From: CABZJG01 sp902512685
GTDB lineage: Bacteria > Pseudomonadota > Alphaproteobacteria > Rhodobacterales > Rhodobacteraceae
Length of the DNA stretch: 64,000 nucleotides
NCBI GenBank assembly: GCA_051201605.1
Contig: CP179201.1
Span: 558,001 to 622,000, forward strand
Reading direction: 5' to 3'
Below, one piece after another: positions 50,941 through 59,293 of the stretch (position 1 is the stretch's first letter; each line of letters starts with the position of its first letter). The translations under genes and the position numbers were made by a program. Below the pieces are notes generated by a model. It was given only the letters and a program-made list of their open reading frames with translations. It had not been told where the DNA came from and ran no database searches.

Positions 50941-51270
50941 CTATTTGACATCCTTATAGCTATAGGTCGCCATTATATTACTATCGGGTTTTTGCAAAAA
51001 CATCCGCAGATCGCCTTCGTAATAAAAGCTGTCTTTGACCACGCCTTGTTGCGAGGCTTGGTATTCTTCGCGCCCTGCTAGGGTTTTTTCGGCGGCTTCA
51101 TAGCTGGGATAAATTGCAAGCGACATTTGCGAACAGGGTCCGGTTTGCACGTTGATCACAAGCTCGGCGTTTGGAAAGGCTTCCTTTTGTATGCTGAGAT
51201 AGTGCTTTTCTGCTGCCAGCATGGCCTCTTCGGATGTCCACTCCATCATTGTTATTCTACCAATTGACAT
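50941..51270 (-). CDS. Small alpha/beta family paralogue 4
   Basis: 109 residues from the ATG at 51268-51270 (MSIGRITMMEWTSEE), preceded by GGAG at six bases. It matches paralogue 1 best (VINVQTGPCSQMSLAIYPSY, EAAEKTLAGREEY, YYEGDLRMF) and extends 12-15 residues further at the C-terminus. It is the only member on the minus strand. Function unknown. Confidence 0.75.
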   Translation of the reverse strand: MSIGRITMMEWTSEEAMLAAEKHYLSIQKEAFPNAELVINVQTGPCSQMSLAIYPSYEAAEKTLAGREEYQASQQGVVKDSFYYEGDLRMFLQKPDSNIMATYSYKDVK

Positions 51271-51528
51271 AATATGCTCCAAACATTTTGAATGCCGCGT
51301 TCAAGGGTAGTGCTAAACTTGCACAGCAACATTTAATCTTCAACTCACGTATCCAGCGCGGCAGGCCTTGTCTGAAAACGCGCCGCTAGAGGATCGGCCA
51401 CAGTGCAATAGTTGGCGCGCGGCGCTTCAAACCACGGCAAAAGTAACAAATGGGTGAGGAACCGCTTGCATGATCGAAAAAATAGGGCAAGTTTTACCCA
51501 TCAAGCATTGGCAAAGGGGTCGCTTTGG

Positions 51529-52947
51529 ATGGGTGCAGAATGTGATCTGATTATTCGTGGCGGTCAAATCGTAACGCCCGAGGGTGTGGTCGAGGGCGAT
51601 CTTGCAATCGCCGGCGGGCGCATTGCGGCGATTGGATCAAATTTGGGCCGCGCGGCCAGCGAAATTTCCGCCTTGGGCAAATATGTGATGCCGGGGGGTG
51701 TTGATCCGCATGCGCATATTGAACAGATGTCCGGCATGGGGCTTATGAATGCCGACACTTTTGAAACCGCAACCCGTTCGGCGGCTATGGGCGGCACAAC
51801 CAGCGTTATTTCCTTTGCGGCGCAGGCGGCTGGGCAGCGATTATCGCAAACGCTTTGCGACTATGCAGCCCGCGCGAAACGCGGCGCGATGATTGATTAT
51901 GCGTTTCACATAACCCTCACCGACCTTGGTGTGCCGTCTTTTGAAGAAGATCTGGCAAGTATAGTTGCCGCGGGTCATCGCTCAGTTAAAATTTTTACCA
52001 CTTATAATATTCAGCTAAGCGATCCTGAGGTGCTAAAGGTTTTGACCTTGGCGCGCAGATACGGTGCTTTGGTTTGTGTTCATGCCGAAAATGATGCCAT
52101 CATTACCCGCGCCAAAAGCGCTTTGCTGGCTGCGGGCAAAACCGCGCCGCACGATCATGCAAGTTCACGCCCTCGCATGGCCGAGATCGAAGCAGTCGAG
52201 CGGATGTGCCGGTTTGCTGAATACCTCGACCAGCCCGTTATGCTGTTTCACATATCAACCGCAGAGGGCACGGCCGCGGTGCGGGCGGCGCAGCAGCGAG
52301 GTGCGCCTGTTTGGGCCGAAACCTGCCCGCATTATTTGCTGATGACCGACGAGGTTTTAAACCAGCCCGGCTTGCAGGGGGCTAAATTCATGTGCTCGCC
52401 GCCGCAGCGCACAGCGGCGGATCAGGCCGCGCTTTGGCAGGGGCTTGAGGCTGGTACGCTGAGCCTTGTGTCCTCCGATCATGCCCCTTATCGGTTTGAT
52501 GCCAGTGGAAAACTATCCGCTGGCTCCACTCCTGGTTTTCATAAAATTGCCAATGGCCTTCCGGGGCTGGAAACCCGGTTGCCCCTGCTATTTGATGCAA
52601 TGATTTCGCGCGGTGCGCAGGGACTAGAGGCATTTTGCCAGATCACATCAACACTGCCGGCAAAGCTATATGGCCTGCAACGCAAAGGCGCGCTAAGCCC
52701 CGGTATGGATGCTGATGTTGTGGTCTGGGACCCCGATAAAGTCATGACCTATGGACCGGATGATCTGCATGACAATGTCGGCTATAATCCATGGGAAGGA
52801 CACACCATCAAAGGCTGGCCCGAATTTGTATTGCGGCGCGGTAAAACCCTTATGCAGAGGGGCGACTTTTTGGGCGTTGCAGGTGAGGGCGCTTGGATTG
52901 ACCGACCCGAACTTGCGACCAAACCCTCGGCTTTAATGGATGAATAG
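51529..52947 (+). CDS. Dihydropyrimidinase/hydantoinase-family amidohydrolase
   Basis: 472 residues from ATG 51529 (MGAECDLIIRGGQIV); an upstream in-frame start would add 39 unrelated residues. Metal-site features are DPHAHIEQ (HxH), the carbamylated lysine in RSVKIFTTY, histidines in VHAEN and LFHIST, and SSDHAPY (Asp). The enzyme opens cyclic ureides or amides such as hydantoin or dihydropyrimidine. It is followed after eight bases by a hydantoin-racemase-like gene. Confidence 0.93.
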   Translation: MGAECDLIIRGGQIVTPEGVVEGDLAIAGGRIAAIGSNLGRAASEISALGKYVMPGGVDPHAHIEQMSGMGLMNADTFETATRSAAMGGTTSVISFAAQAAGQRLSQTLCDYAARAKRGAMIDYAFHITLTDLGVPSFEEDLASIVAAGHRSVKIFTTYNIQLSDPEVLKVLTLARRYGALVCVHAENDAIITRAKSALLAAGKTAPHDHASSRPRMAEIEAVERMCRFAEYLDQPVMLFHISTAEGTAAVRAAQQRGAPVWAETCPHYLLMTDEVLNQPGLQGAKFMCSPPQRTAADQAALWQGLEAGTLSLVSSDHAPYRFDASGKLSAGSTPGFHKIANGLPGLETRLPLLFDAMISRGAQGLEAFCQITSTLPAKLYGLQRKGALSPGMDADVVVWDPDKVMTYGPDDLHDNVGYNPWEGHTIKGWPEFVLRRGKTLMQRGDFLGVAGEGAWIDRPELATKPSALMDE

Positions 52948-52955
52948 GAACTAGG

Positions 52956-53639
52956 ATGCGTAAAAGCCTTATTGTTATCAATCCAAACTCTAGCAAAACG
53001 GTGACCGACGCCATTGATCTTGCGATCAATCCACTGCGTGATTTTGGTATTCTGATCCGCTGTTTGACACTTGCTGACGGCCCGCTTGGTATAGAAAGCC
53101 AGAAGCAGGCAGATTTGACCATTGCGCCCATGCTTGATCTGGCCGCGGCCCAAACCGATGCGGCTGGTTATGTGATTGCTTGTTTTGGCGATCCGGGGCT
53201 GCACGCGCTGCGCGATCAAACCGAGCTTCCAGTGGTTGGTATACAGCAAGCTGCGGTGATGACGGCGTTGACAGTAGGTCAGCGCTTTGGTGTGATTGCC
53301 ATTTTGCCCAACTCCATTCCCCGCCACATGCGAGCGTTCGGGGCGATGGGGGTTCTAGAGCGATTGGCTGGGGATCGCGCGCTTGGGCTGACGGTGGCTG
53401 ATCTGGCGGACGAACGCCTGTGTTCAGAGGCCATGATCGCCACCGGCTGCAAACTGCGCGATGAAGACGGCGCAGATGTTCTAATCATGGGCTGCGCGGG
53501 CATGGCGCGCTACCGCGCGGCGCTGGAAAAGGCCACAGGACTTCCAGTTGTTGAGCCCTGCCAAGCTGCCGTTTCAATGGCGCTGGGCCATATCGCGCTT
53601 AATCTTGGGCATAAAACTGAGGAGACACACCATGCTTGA
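52956..53639 (+). CDS. Aspartate/glutamate/hydantoin racemase family protein
   Basis: 227 residues. The two catalytic cysteines are in VIACFGDPG (about residue 73) and LIMGCAGMA (about 178), with the start LIVINPNSS typical of hydantoin racemases. It would supply the correct enantiomer to the hydantoinase before it. The stop overlaps the next start by eight bases. Confidence 0.93.
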   Translation: MRKSLIVINPNSSKTVTDAIDLAINPLRDFGILIRCLTLADGPLGIESQKQADLTIAPMLDLAAAQTDAAGYVIACFGDPGLHALRDQTELPVVGIQQAAVMTALTVGQRFGVIAILPNSIPRHMRAFGAMGVLERLAGDRALGLTVADLADERLCSEAMIATGCKLRDEDGADVLIMGCAGMARYRAALEKATGLPVVEPCQAAVSMALGHIALNLGHKTEETHHA

Positions 53640-54552
53640 TGAAACCGCCAAAGGCGTCTTTACCATTGCAGCCACGCCCTTTTTGCCAGATGGCGCGCTT
53701 GATTTGCAAAGCTTGGACCGGCTCGTTGACGCTTATATCGAAAAAGGTGCGACCGGCCTGACGATCCTTGGCATGATGGGCGAAGCAGAAAAGTTATCCG
53801 CCGAGGAAAGCATTGAAGTCATTCAAGCGGTTACCCGTCATTGTGACATTCCTGTTATTGTGGGCGTTTCAGCCCCCGGGTTTGCGGCGATGAGCATGCT
53901 GAGCAATGCAGCGATGGATGCGGGCGCTGCAGGCGTTATGGTGGCGCCGCCGCCGCGCCTGAGAACCGATGATCAGATCATCAAGTATTACCAAGATACC
54001 TCAGAGGTGCTTGGAAAAACGCCTTTTGTGCTGCAGGATTTTCCTTTGGCCACAGGCGTGATCATCTCGCCCTCGGTGATTTTGAAAATTGTCGAAGACT
54101 GTGCCAATTGCGTGATGCTCAAGCACGAAGATTGGCCCGGGCTGGAAAAGATCACCCAGTTGCGACAGGCCTCGGAGACCGGGGCGGCGCGGCGCATTTC
54201 AATCCTCTGCGGTAATGGCGGAATGTATTTATTAGAGGAGATGCTGCGCGGTGCGGACGGTGCCATGACAGGCTTTGGCTATCCCGAAATGATGGCGCAG
54301 GTGATCGCGGCTGTTGAGGCAGGCGATGTTGCGCGCGCACGGGATATTTTCGACGCCTATATGCCGATGATCCGATATGAAGCGCAGCCGGGGATGGGAT
54401 TGGCGATCCGGAAATATTCTTTGGCAAAACAGGGGGTGATTGCGCATCCCACATTGCGCAAACCCGGCGCAAAGCTGACCGACCAAGCGATGATGGAAAT
54501 TGATGCCATCGCGGAGCGTCAGGCGCAGCGTTTGCAAGAGCTTGGCCTGTAA
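53632..54552 (+). CDS. Dihydrodipicolinate synthase (DapA) family aldolase/lyase
   Basis: 306 residues from ATG 53632 (MLDETAKGVFT), overlapping the racemase stop. The Schiff-base lysine is in CVMLKHED (about residue 163) and the substrate-carboxylate loop is GMMGEAEKLS where GTTGE is usual. The catalytic tyrosine region YNxP reads LQDFPLATG, so the proton-relay tyrosine is replaced. It is therefore not a housekeeping DapA but a catabolic family member, probably an aldolase acting on a keto acid derived from the hydantoin product. Confidence 0.88.
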   Translation: MLDETAKGVFTIAATPFLPDGALDLQSLDRLVDAYIEKGATGLTILGMMGEAEKLSAEESIEVIQAVTRHCDIPVIVGVSAPGFAAMSMLSNAAMDAGAAGVMVAPPPRLRTDDQIIKYYQDTSEVLGKTPFVLQDFPLATGVIISPSVILKIVEDCANCVMLKHEDWPGLEKITQLRQASETGAARRISILCGNGGMYLLEEMLRGADGAMTGFGYPEMMAQVIAAVEAGDVARARDIFDAYMPMIRYEAQPGMGLAIRKYSLAKQGVIAHPTLRKPGAKLTDQAMMEIDAIAERQAQRLQELGL

Positions 54553-54720
54553 GAGTATCGGCCATTTCAGCCCGCCCATCATATCTATGAAACCGTGGAT
54601 GGCCGGTGTGAAATTATTGACAGTTTTACAAGACTATCGGACACTCACCTTCAAAGCAGGAGACTGCTTATAGCTGCAAACACGTACCAACTCAGACTAA
54701 AGCATTTAAAAGGACATCTT

Positions 54721-55387
54721 ATGCGCTGCATACTGAGCCGTTTTTTTCATCTTCGGACTGTGTGCCGCAACTGTTGGCCATGCTGATAGGCTGGTGGCTT
54801 CGGCGCAAGAGTTGTTGAGCCAATTGGGTTACCAGGTGGGGCCAGCCGACGGGATTGCCGGCAAAAACACCATTGCTGCAATTTCGCAGTTTTACGCCAG
54901 CCGTAACCAAAGATTTGATGGCACCATAGATGCGCGGGAACTGGTGGATTTACAAAATGCGCTGAACTCCAAAACCACCAAGCCCCAAGGCCCGAAAGTC
55001 GATCTTATCTGTTCCGTTTCCAGCCGCTATCATGTGGATGCATCAGGGGCCAACCCGGCCGATGCGCCAAAGGGCGCACGCTTTAGCGTGACCGATGTAG
55101 TTAGTGATCCACAGACCAAAACGATCTATGAAGACGAAGCGTCATTGGTGTTGGAAATGAAACGTCTGCCAAACTGGAAAACCCTTATTTTATATAGCAT
55201 AACCATCATGATCGACAAATCCAAACGCCGGTTTCAAGCAACGACATCCTTTGCAGAATACCAGTTTTCCTTTCGGGACATGAAGCCCTATACCGAAATT
55301 GAAATGGGGCCCTGCAAACGGCAGTTATCATTTCAATCCGGCCAAACAGGCGGGTCGTCTTTTACATTTTCCATTCAATCAAAGTAG
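54721..55387 (+). pseudogene. Exported peptidoglycan-binding-domain protein, frameshifted in signal peptide
   Basis: A start at ATG 54721 with AAAGGA ahead gives MRCILSRFF, then a run of seven T (54741-54747) puts the frame out and it ends at TGA. In the next frame the sequence continues IFGLCAATVGHADRL, completing a good signal peptide with cleavage after GHA. The mature protein has a peptidoglycan-binding-like segment LLSQLGYQVGPADGIAGKNT and a C-terminal domain of about 130 residues of unknown kind. Six T in place of seven would give one frame of about 222 residues. Either the gene is broken, T-run slippage switches it, or the sequence has a one-base error. Confidence 0.75.
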
Positions 55388-55398
55388 ATTGTGGCGTG

Positions 55399-55530
55399 TT
55401 ATTTTGACAGTACTCTGCCAGCGCTTTCATCAAACCGGTCGTTGCGAGGCTTGAAAACCATAGCGTAGGTTGCGAGGCCGAGAAAAAAAACCATCAAGAC
55501 GCCAACCACGATCAAAGTTGTTCTGTTCAT
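55399..55530 (-). CDS. Small single-span membrane protein (43 aa)
   Basis: From the ATG at 55528-55530: MNRTTLIVVGVLMVFFLGLA, then TYAMVFKPRNDRFDE and a stop. One transmembrane helix followed by a short charged tail. It is convergent with the peptidoglycan-binding gene, 11 bases apart. No family recognised. Confidence 0.6.
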   Translation of the reverse strand: MNRTTLIVVGVLMVFFLGLATYAMVFKPRNDRFDESAGRVLSK

Positions 55531-55856
55531 TGTGCCCTCATTCCAAAGCTGCGTTTTCCCTGGTAATTGCCAAAAATGGGATGAGTCTTATTTTAAATGA
55601 TCTGATTTTCTAACGCACGAAAAAAATTCAAAATAGAAATTTCAAAGACTAATGCGAAAACCCTATTTTCGGTTTTCTGTTATGCGCAACAGGTAAAACA
55701 TCTATAAACCTATAATATAAAACACTAAATTTCCTATTGGCAGCGTAAGGACTATTAACTTTAATGTAAAATTTGATTAAAAATTAATATCAAGATAGTA
55801 ATTTTAGAACTCTTTGGGCTATGGTTCTTTTAAACCAACACATTGCGGGGACACCA
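55531..55856. other. AT-rich gene-free spacer
   Basis: Strongly AT-rich from about 55580 to 55810, with no coding region. It contains the promoter regions of the flanking genes; no defined site can be named. Confidence 0.6.
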
Positions 55857-56303
55857 ATGAAACACACCGGAGGTTGCCATTGCGGGCAAGTTACTTTTGA
55901 AACAGATCTAGAGCCAATGCTTATAGCGCAGTGCAACTGCCAGTCCTGTCGAACCATCACCGGGTCATTTAACTTGGGTGCGATGTACGCGGTGGATGAA
56001 ATCAAGATCACGGGTGAAACAGATAGCTATACCTATGAAGGGGGCAGCGGTTACGATAATATTGCCAGCTTTTGCAAGAATTGCCATGTGAGGGTTACAG
56101 TCCATAATACGGTTATGGAAGGCATGATTGGTATCCCGCTTGGCACCTTTAAAGAGGCAAAATCGCTCTCTCCAAAACTTGAAATTTGGACCAGTGAGAA
56201 ATTGGGCTTTTTGAAAACATCTGACTGTATCGTCGAAAGCTTTGAAGACAGCGGCATTGCAGAACGGCTGGGCGCACTTTTGGAGGCGATGGACAACCGC
56301 TAA
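55857..56303 (+). CDS. GFA-family (Mss4-like) zinc protein
   Basis: 148 residues from ATG 55857 (MKHTGGCHCGQVTF). The zinc cysteines are in GCHCG, CNCQSCR and FCKNCH, the full set of the GFA fold. The family was named for a proposed glutathione-formaldehyde activating activity that is not proven for most members. The gene is isolated, with its own AT-rich promoter region. Confidence 0.9.
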   Translation: MKHTGGCHCGQVTFETDLEPMLIAQCNCQSCRTITGSFNLGAMYAVDEIKITGETDSYTYEGGSGYDNIASFCKNCHVRVTVHNTVMEGMIGIPLGTFKEAKSLSPKLEIWTSEKLGFLKTSDCIVESFEDSGIAERLGALLEAMDNR

Positions 56304-56380
56304 ATGCGCTTTACCAGCTTAAATCAGGCTTAACAAAACCTCAAAACAGCGTATAATCGGCGCGAGGGGATCATATTACC

Positions 56381-57010
56381 ATGCGGTTAAGACATTTGGC
56401 GGTTATTATTTTAATGTTTGCAGGAACAATTGGTTCTGCGCAAAGCACCGGAATTTCGCTTGGGATCGAACAAAGTAATAGCCAAGTGCGTGCCAATGGC
56501 AGCAAGTATTCGGGGGATTTAAGTGGTCTGAAACTATCCGGCAGGATGGAGTTGGCGGGCAGATATTATGCTCATGTTGACTATACCACGGGGTCAGGCA
56601 AAGTGACCGCTAGCGATACTAAAGATGTATCCTATACCGAATATGCAATCCATGTCGGATATGGGCTCGGACAGGCCAGCGAAAGCGCGGATGAAAGCAT
56701 CTATCCCTATTTTGTCGGTTTGGGCTATTTGAACAAGGACCTCGACTTTGACGGCACCACATATCACGAAAATAATTTTCCGGTGGTTTTAGGGGCAAAT
56801 TTCGCCCTTGGTGATCGTGTGGGACTGCAGGTGATGGGCTTTGCCCCGATTGACAAAATCCAAAACAACCGCGCCGCAGATATACAGCTGTCCGTCGCTA
56901 TGGGCAAAAGATCGAAAATGATTGCAGGCTATACAAATTATTCCTCAAAACTTGCTCATATCAAGCAGTGCGGCTCTGGTTTTGAGCTGAGTTATCACAT
57001 AGATTTCTAA
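56381..57010 (+). CDS. Outer-membrane beta-barrel protein
   Basis: 209 residues. Signal peptide to GSAQSTG, then alternating amphipathic strands (YYAHVDYTTGSGKVTA, YTEYAIHVGYGLGQ, LSYHIDF at the very end). A terminal phenylalanine is the usual assembly signal of outer-membrane barrels. The layout is like OmpA/OmpW-type eight-stranded barrels. No specific function can be given. Confidence 0.8.
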   Translation: MRLRHLAVIILMFAGTIGSAQSTGISLGIEQSNSQVRANGSKYSGDLSGLKLSGRMELAGRYYAHVDYTTGSGKVTASDTKDVSYTEYAIHVGYGLGQASESADESIYPYFVGLGYLNKDLDFDGTTYHENNFPVVLGANFALGDRVGLQVMGFAPIDKIQNNRAADIQLSVAMGKRSKMIAGYTNYSSKLAHIKQCGSGFELSYHIDF

Positions 57011-57071
57011 TCTGAAGATGGCGTTGCAACCGGCGCCTTTTGGTTCTCTAGCAATATCAAAGGACAGTGTA

Positions 57072-57443
57072 ATGGCGCTTAAGAGACTGGTTTTAGAACT
57101 GGGGATGGGAACGGCCTTGCGGTCGGGCAGCTATACCAAGGCCGCCTGCAGGGCGGTTCAAAATGCGCTTTGGCACAATTCACTGGCATTGGTCGAGCTT
57201 TTCGATGCCGGCAAAGACAGTATGGTGATCACGGCTGAAATTGCCTGCCAAAATCCTGATCAGGTTGATTGCGAAAAGGTCGCGGCCGAGTTTCCTTATG
57301 GTCAGGTATCGGTTCGTGCCGTGCCCGGAGGCTTGGATATCACCCCCCCGGATAGGCCATCGGCTGCCCCCACTATTATGGCCCATGCGGCCATTTCCGT
57401 CAGTCTTGATATCGAGCCAAAGATCCATGAGGGCGCATCATGA
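57072..57443 (+). CDS. Lin0512 family protein (first of tandem pair)
   Basis: 123 residues from ATG 57072 (MALKRLVLELGMGTAL). The family pattern is a start KRL(V/I)LE.G.G, YTKAACRAVQNAL, then NPDQVDCEKVAAEFPYGQ and a final strand segment. It overlaps its paralogue by four bases (ATGA). The family has a solved fold but no established activity; a tandem pair suggests a heteromer. Confidence 0.85.
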   Translation: MALKRLVLELGMGTALRSGSYTKAACRAVQNALWHNSLALVELFDAGKDSMVITAEIACQNPDQVDCEKVAAEFPYGQVSVRAVPGGLDITPPDRPSAAPTIMAHAAISVSLDIEPKIHEGAS

Positions 57444-57799
57444 AGCGGCTTATTCTGGAAATGGGATCGGGCAATGATCTTTACGGGATGAATTACACCA
57501 AAGCGGCCATTCGCGCGCTTGATAATGCCCTGCATCACAGCTCGCTCACTTTGTTTCGCGCGCTTGATATTCCCCATAGCGATATGCAGGTCAAGGTGAC
57601 CATCGGGGTTCAAGATCCGGACCAAGTGGATATCGCACAACTGGCCGCCCAAATTCCGCGCGGCCAGCCGGATATCACTGTCACTTTTGGCGGGCAAAAT
57701 ATCAAAGACCCCGAAACGGACAGCTGCGCGGTTATTGCCAGCTGCGCGGTGGAAGCTTTTGTGCCGATCAATGCGCGTGACTGGGTGGTCAGATCATAA
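57440..57799 (+). CDS. Lin0512 family protein (second of tandem pair)
   Basis: 119 residues. MKRLILEMGSGNDLYGMNYT, KAAIRALDNALHHSSL, DPDQVDIAQLAAQIPRGQ. It keeps more of the family consensus than the first copy (GND.xG, HHSS). It is translationally coupled to the first gene. Function unknown. Confidence 0.87.
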   Translation: MKRLILEMGSGNDLYGMNYTKAAIRALDNALHHSSLTLFRALDIPHSDMQVKVTIGVQDPDQVDIAQLAAQIPRGQPDITVTFGGQNIKDPETDSCAVIASCAVEAFVPINARDWVVRS

Positions 57800-57822
57800 G
57801 CCACAATTGAGCTGGAAGGCGT

Positions 57823-58197
57823 TTAGCCCCAAATCACCCAAAGCTGGCTAAGCGCCATGGCGCCAAAAATCAACGTGACAAGGCCTTTAAACATTCCCCA
57901 AGGCGCTGCTGCAAATTTTTGCCCTAAATGTGTTTTCGCCTCTTCTTCATCCGCGTCGTCAGCGTTTGCTTTTAAGTCATCCATGCAATCAAAAGAGTTG
58001 ACCAAAACAAATACCAGCGTTCCGAGTATCACCGCGGAAATGGCAAGATCTAGACCGCTGCCCATCGACAGAATGGCAAGCGTCGCAATGTTAGAGAGAA
58101 AACCGACCGTCATGCCCCAATATAAATCGCGTCCCCGGGTTGCACCGATTTGTTGTCTACGATCACGGTCTGCTGCTGTATTCATTTTATTTGACAT
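57823..58197 (-). CDS. Small membrane protein of unknown function
   Basis: 124 residues with three predicted helices (MTVGFLSNIATLAILSM, AISAVILGTLVFVLVNS, GMFKGLVTLIFGAMALSQLW) and an acidic loop ADDADEEEAKTH between the second and third. No named domain recognised. It is convergent with the Lin0512 pair. The 300 bases beyond it to the GST gene are AT-rich and hold no further gene. Confidence 0.7.
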   Translation of the reverse strand: MSNKMNTAADRDRRQQIGATRGRDLYWGMTVGFLSNIATLAILSMGSGLDLAISAVILGTLVFVLVNSFDCMDDLKANADDADEEEAKTHLGQKFAAAPWGMFKGLVTLIFGAMALSQLWVIWG

Positions 58198-58495
58198 ATG
58201 CTTTACCTTTTTTACAAAATTGGAAAATATTCATCCACGGAAAGACCTTAACATAACTATAGGGTTTTCAAATAGTTATCAGCGGCAATAATTAATTAAA
58301 TTGAATGTTTTTTACTCTCTGACTTTCCAATTTATTGACGGATTATAAATATTTTATTGAAGGTATTGCGTTACTCGGGATTTTACATACAGTCGCCAAA
58401 GTTTAAATTATGATAATAATTTATGGGATACGAGGTTCTGTTATTTCCCTTTGTTAAGGCAGCCTCTTCTTTCATAGAACATCATGGAGAAAGAT

Positions 58496-59161
58496 ATGGA
58501 CCTATGCTTTATCTATGCGGATCTTCCATTTTGGAGGGCAGAAGTTAGTCGGATTACGTTGCATATCGGGGGGATCACTTTTGAAGACAGACGGGTTCAA
58601 TCCGCAGATTTTCAAAATGCGAAAGAAACTGGGCAACTGAAAGACGGCACTATACTGCCTTTTCATCAAATTCCCTGTCTTCTGGTGGATGGGGTGCCGA
58701 TTGCACAAACCGCCGGGATCGCGCGGTTTTGTGGAAAGCTGGCGGGTCTTTACCCTACCGATGATGATCTCAAAGCAGCGCAGATTGATCAGTTTGTGGA
58801 TTTGGCAACCGATCTTAACGTTATGGTTTCGAAAACAAGCAGCATAGAGGATCCGGCCGAGAAAGTTGCCGCGCGAAAAGAGCTTGCGCAGGGGCTGCTT
58901 GCCAGAAAGCTATCGATGCTTGAACGCTGTATTCAAGAGGGGTCGGATTGGATTGTTGGTCCGAAAATCACCATTGCCGACATTGCAATCTGGCGACTTC
59001 TTGGCTGGTTAAGCTCTGGTATACTTGACGGCATTCCAACCCATATCCTGAAGGGCTTTCCAAATATCCGACGCGTCTGTTTGGCTGTTGATACGCATCC
59101 CAAGGTGCGCGAATGGGTGGCGATGAAATATCCTGAAAATTACAATCGCGGACAATATTGA
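58496..59161 (+). CDS. Glutathione S-transferase family protein
   Basis: 221 residues from ATG 58496; GGAGAAAG lies just ahead and overlaps an alternative ATG at 58484. The thioredoxin-like N-domain contains IPCLLVDGVPIAQTAGIARF (cis-Pro and glutathione-binding Gln-Thr region), the position of the catalytic Tyr/Ser fits YADLPFWRAE, and the all-helical C-domain has ITIADIAIW. It resembles the sigma/alpha-like eukaryotic-type group found in marine proteobacteria. Confidence 0.85.
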   Translation: MDLCFIYADLPFWRAEVSRITLHIGGITFEDRRVQSADFQNAKETGQLKDGTILPFHQIPCLLVDGVPIAQTAGIARFCGKLAGLYPTDDDLKAAQIDQFVDLATDLNVMVSKTSSIEDPAEKVAARKELAQGLLARKLSMLERCIQEGSDWIVGPKITIADIAIWRLLGWLSSGILDGIPTHILKGFPNIRRVCLAVDTHPKVREWVAMKYPENYNRGQY

Positions 59162-59293
59162 CGAAGATATTCAATATTGTTAGACTGAATTTGCGTTGGA
59201 AACAACGTATGTGAAACTCCACACCTGCCAGGCATCACCCCAGCCATTTTTTTCCATTTCCCGAAAAATCTAAATGTCCCGCACAGGATTATT

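Noticed and set aside
53632..54552. Housekeeping dihydrodipicolinate synthase (dapA)
   Set aside because: The catalytic tyrosine motif is replaced and the gene sits in a hydantoin operon.
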